Origin: Chrysomallon squamiferum | Lineage: Eukaryota > Mollusca > Gastropoda > Neomphalida > Peltospiridae | Assembly (NCBI GenBank): GCA_012295275.1 | Contig: CM022673.1 | Span: 19,397,810 to 19,461,809, forward strand | Direction: 5' to 3' | DNA length: 64,000 nt | Shown here: one piece after another, positions 40,721 to 47,883 of the stretch | Numbering within the stretch: the stretch's first letter is position 1 | Layout: every line of letters starts with the position of its first letter | The notes under the pieces: model-generated | Told to the model about the DNA's origin: nothing | Seen by the model: only the letters and a program-made list of their open reading frames with translations | Databases searched by the model: none | Program-made: the position numbers and the translations under genes

Positions 40721-43700
40721 CATACAAATGTTGGAATATGTGCAGGAAATAAGTATCATTTAAAATAAAATATAGTAATTTATATCATCATGCTGTCAAT
40801 CCCCATTCGTATATAATTCATTTGGTTAATAATAATAAATATCTCCAGACATTTGGAATGTTTCGAACTGCACTTGTTCTGTTCAGATACAAACCCATGA
40901 CATTTTACACATAATAGATAAAGATTTCATTGTAGTACAGCTGAAAGCTTTACTTTATTGTACACATAATGAATTAGCATTTTGAATCTGATATAAGGTT
41001 ATTTTGGGGGATAAAAAAATGTGTTGATATTTTTATTTGTTTGGGATGTGATGCTGTTCTATTCTTTTTGTTTTGTTTCGTTAGAGGATTTTGGCAAATA
41101 GGGTTGTTATTTTTTTTTAAATTGTTATGTTGTATTCTTTTTTGTTCAAGGTTGCAACGAACCACTTTATACCAAATGGACTGAATGTCCCGTTCCATGT
41201 CATAATGAAAGTGCAAATGAACAGCCTGCCAAGAAAACTCGAGTAAAATATTATGCAGAAGGTGCTAGATGTGGCAAAAATACGACAGAATGGGAATACT
41301 GCTCTGAACCATGCGACTGTAAGTCCTTTGTATTAAGGCCTTGAGTCATGGAAAAGAAACGTTTTTCAAAAATGTATTTATCACGATATAGACTACCCAT
41401 TCTGATGTGTTATGATTGATATAATTAAGTTTTGAATATGATTTAAAGACTTTTAAACTGAATTTTAAAATAATCTTTTCGGAATTATTGTTAATACGTG
41501 TGTCGATTATCTTATTTTACACACAAACACACACACACACACACACGTGTGTTTCTATATGGGCATGTTTAAATATATAGATTGTGACAAAAGAGAAAGA
41601 ACTATATAAATATATATTATTTTGAACAAACTTCAGTTGACTAAATTAAAGTAATCCTTTTGTAGGTGTCAAAGAATACCAGTGGAGTGACTGGAGTTCC
41701 TGTGATGGTGAATGTGGAATTGTTAATGTTACTCGATCAAGAGGAACCTGGAGCAATCCAAAATGCAAACATCTTAAATCGGTTGATCAAAAGCCTTGTT
41801 TCTCGCATGAATGCAGTACGTTTATGAATTTTATTTTGTAATTTTTGTTTTTATCGTTATTATTCAATTGTATATAACTTTATTTTATTTGGGTTGTTTT
41901 AGAAATTGTGTGGTTGTAATGGAATAGTGCATATGCAGCGAATTATTATTTATTTCAAATAAATGGGTGTTTTTTCAACGTCTCCAAACATAAAATAAGT
42001 TTTACTTTGTGCATAGAGAGAAACCTTTGTCGGCAAGCATGAGACCATATTTCTGGATTGGTGGATTTCGGGATACAGGCTAAATCTTTACTTAAAATAT
42101 AAAGTAAACAATGAAAATCCAAGAAAGAGACTATTTAGCAGCTACAAATTAATACTTCTAAATAAGGATGTAACTCGCTAAAATTCCTGTATAGAAGAGA
42201 TTTTAACTAGCATGTTCTATTTCTGCTTGTCATTTGTTCATTAAAATAAATGAAAATGAACGTAAATTGAAAAAAAAAAATGGTAATACCAGTAAGCAGC
42301 AACACTTTCACTTGAATTGGCGTCACGGACGCTAAAGCAAAGCTCATTAATTAAAAAGTATCTATTTTTAAAAAGTTACGGTTTTCTTCATTTATCCGGA
42401 TTTCTGGCAGCCGGATAAATCATTCCGTGGCTGTATTTATTTATTAACGATATGATTTTGTTCTCATTTCAAAACAACTAGAAAATAAATTGAAATTTGA
42501 TGTTCTAATTTATATTCTTTTAAGAAGTAATATTCTACTTAGGAATATTTAACGAGAAAACATCCTTTTAAAATTTATGTTAAGCTAACGTGTAAATGGT
42601 TTTAGAATAACATGTCGACAAGGATAGTCACTTTTTTGTTTCTTAAAATGTATCTATCATAAATTACAAATTATATATCTTATGCAGTTTTAGTTCAAGA
42701 TATTAAAATTTGTGTTAATAATTAAATTAGAATGAATATAATTAATGTTATCAACATTTTAGATTGCACTGAACCAAACACTGTATATACAAACACAAGT
42801 GATTGCGAAAAGACATGTGATAAACGAATCCCATCTGCTTCATGTGGAGAATATTTGAAATCTGGCTGTATTTGTGCTGGAGACATGGTTCGGAAAAATG
42901 GAATCTGTGTTCACCCAAATGAATGTAACAAATGCAAAATCAATGACACAGTATATGAGGTATAGTATTAACATAAAACATATTTCTAAAAATGGTACTT
43001 CGTATGTTCATGTACACAAATCCGCATACAACAACATGCTCAGATATATGACTAATGTTACGCTACTGATAAAATATAATTCAACATGTGTGTACAGACA
43101 TGATGGGAAGCATTGTATATTTCCGCTTCTATGTGTAATCATGTAAAATTGTACATACTGGTAAATCACAACTATTAATATGGTGAACTACTAATTATAA
43201 AATTTCTATTTCTTGTCTATGCTATTTCAGAATGGACAAGAAATTCCTACAAACAAAAAATGTGAATCATGCAAATGCGAAGGAGGTTATGAAGTATGTC
43301 AGAAAAATTGTCAAGATAAGATGAAATGTAGTTCTGTAAGTATTTTCTTTTTAGATGTAATAATAGTAATGTTATAAAATTATTCCTGATATATATCAAA
43401 ATAACCTTTTCTCAAATGAAGATAAACAGAACTTTATTTATTTATTTTTATTTTGTTTTAGGAAAAACATCTTTTTATATAATCAAATGAACAAATGACA
43501 GTAAAATAATCAAATTTAATAAATAATCTATAATGCACATCATTTTGTTTTATGATTCCTTCTTTTTTGTTGTGAAAATCTTCAAAACATTACATATTCA
43601 CTGTTATCTTAATAGGGGCCTTTCATAGATTTTTATTTACTGTTATAATCTAGGGAGAAGAATCACACTTTGATGGCTGCTGCTGGACATGCCGACCAGT

Positions 43701-43980
43701 TGAATCTACCTGTCAGAAAATGGAAAAAAATTCTACTATTAAAATACCTAACTGCAAAGAAGAATACAAAGTTTTGGTAGATTATTGTGGAGGCGGCTGT
43801 GGATATGCAGAGACTAAGATGAATCCAATTACAGGAGAAATAACCTCAACTTGCAAGTGCTGTGCCCCACTGAAGTACAGGACAATATCAAAGCCAATCA
43901 AATGTGATAATGGAGAAACAAGAAATATTTCATTTATGGTTATCGAAGCATGCAAGTGTAATGCATGCCCTGTCAAATAG
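696..43980 (+). CDS. Giant secreted mucin-like / SCO-spondin-like glycoprotein gene, 3' part (multi-exon)
   Basis: One open frame can be followed through about 80 exons joined at GT-AG sites with matching phases: ten A-B-C units, a lone A exon, nineteen D-E units, a final E, then twelve single exons ending with TAG at 43978-43980. Predicted order: alternating Thr/Ser/Pro-rich tracts and a beta-rich three-cysteine domain, a long Thr/Ser/Val/Pro tract, TSP1, TIL + VWC-like, TSP1 + VWC-like, three TSP1 modules, TIL, VWC, CTCK. Known family logic: TSP1/TIL/VWC mixtures ending in CTCK occur in SCO-spondin, VWF and gel-forming mucins, where CTCK mediates disulphide dimerisation. A secreted gel or matrix role is an inference. 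No start codon or signal peptide is visible because the gene enters from the left. Several array units carry small frame-breaking indels, noted separately. Confidence 0.85.
2500..3484 (+). CDS. Array 1 unit 2 (exons A, B, C; subtype 1)
   Basis: Exons 2500-2658, 2864-3138 and 3334-3484, with the same lengths and phases as unit 1 and apparently the same protein. All six splice sites are intact. It differs from unit 1 mainly in intronic homopolymer lengths. Confidence 0.88.
4299..5285 (+). CDS. Array 1 unit 3 (exons A, B, C; exon B has two indels)
   Basis: Exons 4299-4457, 4663-4938 and 5135-5285. Splice sites are intact, but exon B is 276 bp instead of 275: two extra T in the T-run at 4670-4674 and one A missing from the A-run at 4934-4937. 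Together they shift the frame through exon B and beyond. Both lie in homopolymers, so sequencing error is a serious alternative to real damage. Confidence 0.8.
6104..7090 (+). CDS. Array 1 unit 4 (exons A, B, C; exon B has +2)
   Basis: Exons 6104-6262, 6468-6744 and 6940-7090. Exon B is 277 bp: an extra AG turns CATGAGCC into CATGAGAGCC near 6562-6567, breaking the frame inside the B domain. Exons A and C and all splice sites match units 1 and 2. Confidence 0.8.
7906..8895 (+). CDS. Array 1 unit 5 (exons A, B, C; exon C has -1)
   Basis: Exons 7906-8064, 8276-8550 and 8746-8895. Exon C is 150 bp instead of 151 because one A is missing at 8791-8794 (GACAAAATGG where other copies have five A), which breaks the frame. 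The intron before B has a longer poly-T run than the other units. Confidence 0.8.
9708..10680 (+). CDS. Array 1 unit 6 (exons A, B, C; first subtype 2 unit, exon B has +1)
   Basis: Exons 9708-9851 (144 bp), 10059-10334 (276 bp) and 10530-10680. First unit with the second protein subtype: QGCGKD for QVCGKD, PDKVTEV for PDKDTEV, DKITAVDF for DIITAVVF, KLQNRK for KLENGK, and DNIEVMAC for DNMEVTAC. Exon A has a unique TGPTPTPSV segment, 48 codons. Exon B has an extra T at about 10072 that breaks the frame. The intron before B keeps a poly-T like subtype 1, so this unit is a mosaic of the two subtypes. Confidence 0.8.
11490..12455 (+). CDS. Array 1 unit 7 (exons A, B, C; subtype 2)
   Basis: Exons 11490-11627 (138 bp), 11835-12109 and 12305-12455, frame intact. 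Exon A is exactly one heptad (21 bp) shorter than in units 1-5. The A-B intron has TTGTTTTTGTTTTC in place of the long poly-T, a marker shared by units 7-10. Confidence 0.88.
13265..14230 (+). CDS. Array 1 unit 8 (exons A, B, C; subtype 2)
   Basis: Exons 13265-13402, 13610-13884 and 14080-14230, frame and splice sites intact. By eye it is almost identical to unit 7 in exons and introns, pointing to very recent duplication or gene conversion. Confidence 0.88.
15044..16009 (+). CDS. Array 1 unit 9 (exons A, B, C; subtype 2)
   Basis: Exons 15044-15181, 15389-15663 and 15859-16009, frame and splice sites intact. Almost identical to units 7 and 8; small length changes sit in intronic homopolymers upstream of exon A. 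Confidence 0.88.
16820..17787 (+). CDS. Array 1 unit 10 (exons A, B, C; exon B has +1)
   Basis: Exons 16820-16957, 17166-17441 and 17637-17787. Exon B is 276 bp because the T-run at 17268-17271 has one extra T (CTGTTTTCACC), breaking the frame. This is the last unit with B and C exons. The intron after C diverges from the other copies from about 18195 on, marking the array edge. Confidence 0.8.
18601..18789 (+). CDS. Lone divergent mucin exon A' closing array 1
   Basis: Acceptor TTTTAG at 18600 and donor CAG|GTATGA after 18789 give 189 bp, phase 1 to 1. The first half matches exon A (the VSPTTTPSVG start and heptads of the SGTTPSV type). The second half is new and richer in valine (SVTRSVSATTVV, then VTPVSATPHT). 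No B or C exon follows. The upstream intron still matches array 1, so this is a truncated terminal unit that passes the reading frame to array 2. Confidence 0.8.
19031..19124 (+). pseudogene. Relic D exon (unit 0) at the left edge of array 2
   Basis: The sequence aligns with exon D after the same CCAACAG acceptor, but reads into TGA at its third codon (19036-19038), lacks 2 bp in the middle, and has lost the G before the donor (CAT|GTACGG for CAG|GTACGG). The matching E exon is missing: the region near 19300-19350 jumps from the E upstream intron directly to sequence normally found after E. Probably skipped in splicing. Confidence 0.75.
19664..20084 (+). CDS. Array 2 unit 1 (exons D, E)
   Basis: D 19664-19759 and E 20004-20084. 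Exon D reads GTPPTAATTGPSV, then TPTSAVLSTTTV, then PFVTSVS. Exon E reads VPTSSLV, then STVVPTSTVPSISV, then SGTVVS. CTC at the variable site gives Leu where other copies have Val. Confidence 0.85.
20452..20872 (+). CDS. Array 2 unit 2 (exons D, E)
   Basis: D 20452-20547 and E 20792-20872. Exon E is the VPATSVV variant. Acceptors CCAACAG and TTTTTAG, donors TCAG|GTACGG and TCAG|GTAAAT, all intact. Confidence 0.85.
21240..21660 (+). CDS. Array 2 unit 3 (exons D, E)
   Basis: D 21240-21335 and E 21580-21660. Exon E is the VPTSSVV variant, here flanked by VPATSVV units, so the variants are interleaved. Confidence 0.85.
22028..22448 (+). CDS. Array 2 unit 4 (exons D, E)
   Basis: D 22028-22123 and E 22368-22448; VPATSVV variant, splice sites intact. 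Confidence 0.85.
22816..23237 (+). CDS. Array 2 unit 5 (exons D, E)
   Basis: D 22816-22911 and E 23157-23237; VPATSVV variant. One extra T in the intron near 23041-23047 makes the D-E intron 245 bp. Confidence 0.85.
23606..24026 (+). CDS. Array 2 unit 6 (exons D, E)
   Basis: D 23606-23701 and E 23946-24026; VPATSVV variant. Confidence 0.85.
24394..24814 (+). CDS. Array 2 unit 7 (exons D, E)
   Basis: D 24394-24489 and E 24734-24814; VPATSVV variant. The downstream intron reads CATCCCCCGAAA instead of CATCACCCTCGAAA. Confidence 0.85.
25180..25600 (+). CDS. Array 2 unit 8 (exons D, E)
   Basis: D 25180-25275 and E 25520-25600. The only VPTTSVV copy, combining a base of each main E variant, as expected of a recombinant or single-step intermediate. 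Confidence 0.85.
25968..26373 (+). CDS. Array 2 unit 9 (exons D, E; D shortened by 15 bp)
   Basis: D 25968-26048 is 81 bp: an in-frame 15 bp deletion removes the ATTGP part. E is 26293-26373, VPTSSVV variant. The frame is preserved, unlike the indels in array 1. Confidence 0.85.
26744..27164 (+). CDS. Array 2 unit 10 (exons D, E)
   Basis: D 26744-26839 and E 27084-27164; VPATSVV variant. The intron before D has the ACACTACTAT marker, shared with units 8, 11 and 12. Confidence 0.85.
27530..27950 (+). CDS. Array 2 unit 11 (exons D, E)
   Basis: D 27530-27625 and E 27870-27950; VPATSVV variant with the ACACTACTAT intron marker. Confidence 0.85.
28318..28738 (+). CDS. Array 2 unit 12 (exons D, E)
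   Basis: D 28318-28413 and E 28658-28738. Last VPATSVV copy; units 13-19 all carry VPTSSVV. Confidence 0.85.
29107..29528 (+). CDS. Array 2 unit 13 (exons D, E)
   Basis: D 29107-29202 and E 29448-29528; VPTSSVV variant. One extra C in the intron at about 29367 (TTCGCAAAACC). Confidence 0.85.
29896..30316 (+). CDS. Array 2 unit 14 (exons D, E)
   Basis: D 29896-29991 and E 30236-30316; VPTSSVV variant, splice sites intact. Confidence 0.85.
30684..31104 (+). CDS. Array 2 unit 15 (exons D, E)
   Basis: D 30684-30779 and E 31024-31104; VPTSSVV variant. The downstream intron has a local change (CATCATCGACTAAAA) near 31222-31237. Confidence 0.85.
31474..31894 (+). CDS. Array 2 unit 16 (exons D, E)
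   Basis: D 31474-31569 and E 31814-31894; VPTSSVV variant. Confidence 0.85.
32263..32683 (+). CDS. Array 2 unit 17 (exons D, E)
   Basis: D 32263-32358 and E 32603-32683; VPTSSVV variant. Confidence 0.85.
33051..33471 (+). CDS. Array 2 unit 18 (exons D, E)
   Basis: D 33051-33146 and E 33391-33471; VPTSSVV variant. Confidence 0.85.
33843..34263 (+). CDS. Array 2 unit 19 (exons D, E), last complete unit
   Basis: D 33843-33938 and E 34183-34263; VPTSSVV variant. The following unit has lost its D exon, so E19 would splice straight to E20, still in phase 1. Confidence 0.85.
34551..34631 (+). CDS. Final E exon of array 2 (unit 20, D deleted)
   Basis: 81 bp between TTTTTAG and TCAG|GTAACT, phase 1 to 1. 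It encodes the divergent variant VPASSVV, then VPISTVPSVSV. A deletion at about 34497 joins sequence normally upstream of D (AAAATAATGAT) to sequence normally just before E (AAAGCCGAG), which removes D and shortens the unit. Confidence 0.82.
34982..35190 (+). pseudogene. Relic array 2 unit 21: D without donor, E without acceptor
   Basis: After an intact CCAACAG acceptor the D-like frame opens with GISPTSATTGPS and runs to TVPFVTNV, then hits TGA at 35074-35076 exactly where other copies have the TCAG|GT donor. An E-like segment follows after 35166, but its acceptor reads TTTTTAA instead of TTTTTAG. The unit is either decayed and skipped, or D acts as an alternative last exon. Confidence 0.7.
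35819..35869. repeat. (CA)n microsatellite
   Basis: Uninterrupted CA dinucleotides in the intron before the first TSP1 exon. Confidence 0.97.
36330..36387. repeat. (ATT)n microsatellite
   Basis: ATT trinucleotides, then a short TTTA stretch, about 90 bp upstream of the first TSP1 acceptor. Confidence 0.95.
36478..36645 (+). CDS. Exon encoding a thrombospondin type 1 domain
   Basis: Acceptor ATTTTAG, donor TCTG|GTAAAT, 168 bp, phase 1 to 1. The start CWEAWGSWQGTC has the W-x-x-W pattern of TSP1 (two of the stacked Trp), followed by CDRTVRTRTRAC with the alternating Arg/Thr strand that stacks on the tryptophans, and a closing CPTTC. First cysteine-rich module after about 1,200 residues of mucin-like sequence. 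TSP1 modules commonly bind matrix or glycans and may be C-mannosylated on Trp; that is family knowledge. Confidence 0.85.
37261..37590. repeat. Cluster of (CTT)n, (ATT)n and (CT)n microsatellites
   Basis: CTT to ATT run at about 37261-37331, CT run at about 37479-37505 and ATT run at about 37551-37590, all in the intron just before the TIL exon. Confidence 0.93.
37634..37892 (+). CDS. Exon encoding a TIL domain and start of a VWC-like module
   Basis: Acceptor TTTTTAG, donor AATG|GTACCT, 259 bp, phase 1 to 2. The cysteine pattern EQCKDTERKSSNCTEAC through RCVCAKNLLRDESGECIP and ENCSCYDD fits a trypsin-inhibitor-like (TIL) domain followed by the short C-x-C-Y-D-D stretch usual before a VWC/E'-like module in VWF, mucins and SCO-spondin. 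NCT and NGT are candidate N-glycosylation sites. The upstream intron has long (CT)n and (ATT)n tracts, which give an accidental longer open frame to the left. Confidence 0.85.
37969..38196. repeat. (TAAA)n/(TAA)n and poly-T tracts
   Basis: TAAA then TAA repeats at about 37969-38044 and a poly-T run at about 38171-38196, in the intron splitting the VWC-like module. Confidence 0.93.
38377..38420 (+). CDS. Small exon completing a VWC-like module
   Basis: 44 bp between TTTCACAG and GGAT|GTAAGT, phase 2 to 1. It encodes KCINHRFGCDIKDG, completing CLEC-KC-I-GC, the end of the VWC-like module begun in the previous exon. Very short, but phase and cysteine spacing both fit. Confidence 0.75.
38967..39045 (+). 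CDS. Exon encoding first half of a second TSP1 domain
   Basis: Acceptor TCCATAG, donor CCAG|GTATGT, 79 bp, phase 1 to 2. CVYSAWSAWSTCDAKC is a textbook TSP1 start with W-S-x-W-S-x-C; it continues to GTKSRTR. The second half is in the next exon, the only TSP1 in this region split by an intron. Confidence 0.85.
39433..39567 (+). CDS. Exon completing TSP1 and starting another VWC-like module
   Basis: Acceptor TTAAAACAG, donor AATG|GTGCGT, 135 bp, phase 2 to 2. It encodes IVVDGKSCNDTTEIGMC, the TSP1 end, then GNCQCKYKGVFYDNGATI, a VWC-like start. NDT is a candidate N-glycosylation site. Confidence 0.82.
39952..39992 (+). CDS. Small exon completing the second VWC-like module
   Basis: 41 bp between TTTTGCAG and CCAG|GTAATA, phase 2 to 1. 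Encodes ACINGSVSCKETP, giving CKECACINGSVSC across the junction. Same TSP1/TIL plus split VWC exon layout as the preceding module, suggesting internal duplication. Confidence 0.78.
40023..40178. repeat. (TTTTA)n, (ATT)n and (GTT)n tract abutting a splice acceptor
   Basis: TTTTA repeats to about 40078, ATT repeats from about 40106 and GTT repeats up to the TAG acceptor at 40177-40179. Reverse-strand poly-Asn frames here are by-products. Confidence 0.93.
40180..40356 (+). CDS. Exon encoding a third TSP1 domain
   Basis: 177 bp, phase 1 to 1, donor CCAT|GTGAGT. Starts GYGPWTPWIEDDC, then KKRTRQCNNPEPQC and closes EEQPCSDQPC: a complete one-exon TSP1. The acceptor TTGTAG is directly preceded by a (GTT)n/(ATT)n run from about 40106, so a microsatellite serves as the polypyrimidine tract. 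Confidence 0.87.
40622..40725. repeat. (TA)n/(GT)n/(CATA)n compound microsatellite
   Basis: TA, GT, CATA, CA and again CATA tracts in the intron between the third and fourth TSP1 exons. Confidence 0.93.
41151..41318 (+). CDS. Exon encoding a fourth TSP1-like domain
   Basis: Acceptor GTTCAAG, donor GACT|GTAAGT, 168 bp, phase 1 to 1. YTKWTECPVPC has a single Trp, then KKTRVKYYAEGARC and EYCSEPC. More divergent than its neighbours, but the six-cysteine order and Arg strand fit TSP1. NES and NTT are candidate N-glycosylation sites. Confidence 0.8.
41666..41815 (+). CDS. Exon encoding a fifth TSP1 domain
   Basis: Acceptor TTTGTAG, donor TGCA|GTACGT, 150 bp, phase 1 to 1. YQWSDWSSCDGECG is a canonical TSP1 start, followed by VTRSRGTW and closing KPCFSHEC. 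It is followed by a 947 bp intron with nothing recognisable in it. Confidence 0.87.
42763..42959 (+). CDS. Exon encoding a second TIL domain and start of VWC
   Basis: Acceptor CATTTTAG, donor GAG|GTATAG, 197 bp, phase 1 to 0. Cysteines in CTEPNTVYTNTSDC, CDKRIPSASCGEYL, GCICAGDMV and NGICVHPNEC match TIL. The last residues (KCKINDTVYE) begin the VWC domain that continues in the next two exons. The donor GTATAG is a weaker match than the rest of the gene. Confidence 0.83.
43231..43335 (+). CDS. Exon encoding the middle of a VWC domain
   Basis: Acceptor CTATTTCAG, donor TCT|GTAAGT, 105 bp, phase 0 to 0. Encodes NGQEIPTNKKCESCKCEGG and the CQKNC-KC stretch. With its neighbours it gives C-x2-C, C-x-C and CCWTC, the VWC signature. 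Confidence 0.83.
43654..43980 (+). CDS. Last coding exon: VWC end and C-terminal cystine knot (CTCK), stop TAG
   Basis: Acceptor TAATCTAG, 327 bp from phase 0 to TAG at 43978-43980. It opens with HFDGCCWTCRP (end of VWC), then a CTCK domain of about 85 residues: STCQKM, PNCKEEYKV, DYCGGGCGYAET with the knot motif C-G-G-x-C-G, CKCCAP, and the closing EACKCNACPVK. In VWF, mucins and SCO-spondin the CTCK ends the protein and forms disulphide-linked dimers in the ER. The protein ends three residues after its last cysteine, as usual. The stop codon is followed immediately by GTATGT, a perfect donor. Confidence 0.92.
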   Translation, partial: GEESHFDGCCWTCRPVESTCQKMEKNSTIKIPNCKEEYKVLVDYCGGGCGYAETKMNPITGEITSTCKCCAPLKYRTISKPIKCDNGETRNISFMVIEACKCNACPVK

Positions 43981-46150
43981 GTATGTTAAAATGTTTAAAC
44001 ATTTCTCACAAGAGCAGAGGCTTGTAGCTTTCAGTTAAATTATTTTTTTTATACAGATCATATTGACAGATAAAAGTTTGTAATTCCTTAAAACTATACG
44101 TCATAAACTAATGAGCTGCAACTGAAAGCATTATCATTAAGTTTTCAGATAATATTTTGGTGGAATTCTACAATATTTGCACACCTTAGAAAATGTTCAT
44201 GCCTGTTATTTTTATATCTCGTCAAAAAAAGGTGCCCCAGATATGACTTCAGTCGGACTGTTACTACAAAGAATAGTGAAGTTTAGAGTTGCAGTGTACT
44301 ACTATACCTGAGTGTCCTGGTGATATCTCAGATAGTAACAGTATCGGATTGGATGAGAGTAGGGTTTTCTGTTAATTTTGATTTTCCTACCAAATTAATG
44401 TATATATCAAACAGTTTAATATGTTATTCTTAAGTCGAGACGTTGTAGTTAAATTTATTTTCAAAAATATATTTTTTAAATTGTTGTTACATATTAAGGA
44501 ACAATTTTGCTGAAGAAAGTATCAGAGATTACCCTGCTTGTGAAAAGCCCTAATAAAAGTTCAACTTCAGGACACAAAAATGTTGTTCCGCCACTGCTTG
44601 AATATATTAAAAGATAATTTGCTGCATATAATGGTGTGTGAGTTGAAAACAAACATTTCAGCAATAAAATGATGGTAAAGATGAAAAAACCTTAGGGTAT
44701 GGTTCACATGACGTAGAGAAACGACAATTTCAGCATTAATCATTTCCCGAAGGGTCCGGTAATTACGATATCTCTGTTTAATATTTGGTGTCTCATTCCA
44801 GTGATGTTATCATCTTCTGTAATATTTATCTCGCCACTTTCAAGTCATTATATAATAGGATAATAATCAGGTATAATTAGGGGAAGCGTACGTATATCGA
44901 ACCTGTACGTATATTGAACGTCAGGCATTTCTCAGCCTCTGATTGTTCGATAGGTTTTTTGCCACAAACTGTGTACTACCTCGGTCGACATCGTGCATTT
45001 TGTGACATTAAAGATAGCGGCGGGTCAACCGACTCGAAAAAAGTGAAGACAAATCGTATTTCGTTCATTTAAATGTAACTTTTTTGCTGTTGTTGTAGGT
45101 GTGAAGTGCTGGTAAGTGCATATGTAGGATATTATATATTTGTAGGTTAGGGTATAGTCAGTCTTTGCATAAGAGGATCGAAAATGAATTTCACGCCGCG
45201 TCCGGAAAATTACATGCGGATATTTTTATATTTAGTGCGCTATATTGAACCGCCAGTCGAAATATTGCGGCATTTGGCCCTGCAACCAACATATGTGGTT
45301 TGATGCTGATTATGCAGCTGCAGCCTGATTTGAATGGAAAGTTCAGATACAGGCTCCGAACAAGATAACTTATTTTTTCTTACTTTTTGAGTATGTAAGG
45401 GCATCTAACATCTATCAACTATGACTAGACTGATCTTCATTGATTCCATCTGGACTGGGCAAATGAAGGTCAGAGGTCAGGGGGTTCAATATACGAACAC
45501 TTTCCATAACAGGCTAGACTAGAAAATAGACAAACATATATATCTGATTTTTGTTCACGTAAAAAGAAACTGCTCGAGCTAACAGAACTCTTTAGATGAA
45601 ATCTTTCATTTATATATTGTTGCATTTGTTGATGATAAATGTTGTATTTTGCAAAATGTATTATATATTAAATCTGTTATGGTGATTGAATTAGACGTGT
45701 TAAAGCTAGCCGACTTCCGAATAAAAATAAACAACTTCCACAAATGTACCTTTATAACGTATATTGTTATAACGTATCAATGAAGTTTATCATACATACA
45801 TATATACATATTACTATTACTACTACTACTACCAGTAATAATAATAAAAATAATAAAAATAAAGACAATAATAATAATAATAATAATAATTTATTTTTCA
45901 GATTCACCGTACTATGATCTGGATTTGTCTTGCCTTAAGAAGAATTTGACGCTTTCCCATTAGTGTATTTTATGGATATTTAATCAATTGTCCATTTGTG
46001 TATAGCATGACATTATTTCAAATATATATTGTTGATATGGTTACTATTGTAATAAATTAATCTTCAACTGCATATATTTACATTGTTTTTAAATGTGAGT
46101 GTGGATGTGTGTGTGTAAGAAATGGTCAAATAAAGAACATATTAAGTCAG
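43981..46150 (+). other. 3' flank of the mucin-like gene; possible 3' UTR intron and last exon
   Basis: TAG is joined directly to GTATGT. A plausible acceptor (TTATTTTTCAG) lies at 45901, followed by AATAAA at 46051-46056 and 46129-46134, so a 3' UTR exon from 45902 to near 46075 or 46150 is possible. If that donor is not used, AATAAA at 44552-44557 and 44663-44668 could serve. Between them I see only AT-rich sequence and several TATATTGAAC-like motifs (44.9-45.5 kb). Confidence 0.4.
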
Positions 46151-47709
46151 CTTTGAAATATATGATGCGTGTGTTTGTCTGTCTGTATGTATGTAATTTT
46201 AGATGCATCTGATACAATTTAGAGATTTTCAAGGAATTCCCAATTAAATTATATTTCTGGAAAATAAGATGAAAATAATGAAACCGTGACTAAATCGTTT
46301 CTGTCTGTTAACATGTTATTTTTCAATATAAGTATTTTATTTCATTTTTATTTAATTGTATTTATAGATACATATATAATAACGACAGTTTTCTTTTCTT
46401 TTCTCGTTCACTAATTATTTCCTAATCAGTGATTAGCACATAAAATAAATTGGGTACATTTTCAAACAGCATAAATATTTTGAAATTGATATAGAACCAT
46501 ATTTATACATTTATTGGCAATTCAAATGCTTATTAGGTGCCCGTTCAATCGCCGGTCATCCCGTATGTTAGAATGTTTGATTCAGCAGATCTTTCACTAC
46601 ACTTATAAAAGAACTAACCTAAGCTTTAATCAAGAAAAGATTGAAACGAAAACTCTGCATAACAATTCCATGTCAAGAGTAATACAAAACAGAACATTTA
46701 ATACTAGGAAGGGGATGTGCACAATACGACCTGAATGAACTATACATTTTTACTTTTTGCACGAAACTTAGCAATTATTGTTAAAAATAACGAAACCGTA
46801 AATGTAATGACACATACAGAGAGGAAACACTCGACGGATGCTGGCGAATAATAAAATATTTTTGCTCCCAGATCTCTGAATCATAATTATTCCAGACTTG
46901 TATAATCATGGATAGTGTGTAGGTATGCAGTTGTGACTGCTGTGAAGCGGCAGCGCAACGTGTGAAATTTCGATTGTGTACATCAGCTACATACAATACA
47001 ATGACTGGATATGTTTTAAGAAGTTAGATTGGTTGTCCAAAGTAATGCAAATGCCCATAATAACTGGAAGGCGGGAAGGTGGCTAGTTAATTATATCAAG
47101 ACCATATTATTTGTATATTTATAATCTAACTAATCGGTGCTCAAAGTTGTATGAATAGCGGCTATGATAGGGATTGCAAATTCAATTTTTTTTTTTTTTT
47201 TTTTTCAAGTAAACAGAAGATCATCTAAACAATGAGAAACATGTCTTTCTCGCAACTTAAGACAGCCAACCCACTATAGTGCCATACTTAATTCCTCAAA
47301 GATCATACAGCTTTCTGCTAAACCTACTGGAAGGCATTTATCATACTAAATTTATTGTTCCATTTAAAGCCTTACATCCATATAGTGGATGAAATGGAAT
47401 GATCCAGAAAGCAGAATTAATTTCGATCAATATCGTTTTATTTGCTGCCCGCGACTGACAGAAGTACAGATCACTGGACTGCCAATCAGCTTGTCTGACA
47501 ATCAAGCTCTTGATAAGGGTCACATACATCAGAAAGTGCCACAAGGATTGTACTTTTTAATTTTTTAATTTTTACAATGAACTGCCAATAAAACATTAAA
47601 ATTAGAGGACCAAGTATCCAACAACGTGGAAATCAATAAAAATGGATCAGTTTTTACAGTCGGCAAACGAGCCATTTACCCACAGCTGTTTGCATAGGAG
47701 AACCTCCTT

Positions 47710-47753
<44 letters not shown>

Positions 47754-47803
47754 TATTTTATTAATGTTTTTTTTTTTTTTCTCTTTTTTAAATTATTATT
47801 ATC

Positions 47804-47883
<80 letters not shown>

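Noticed and set aside
46514-47544. Short frames on both strands (46514-46738, 46781-46996, 47341-47544)
   Set aside because: No domain, splice context or repeat homology that I can see; lengths are as expected by chance.
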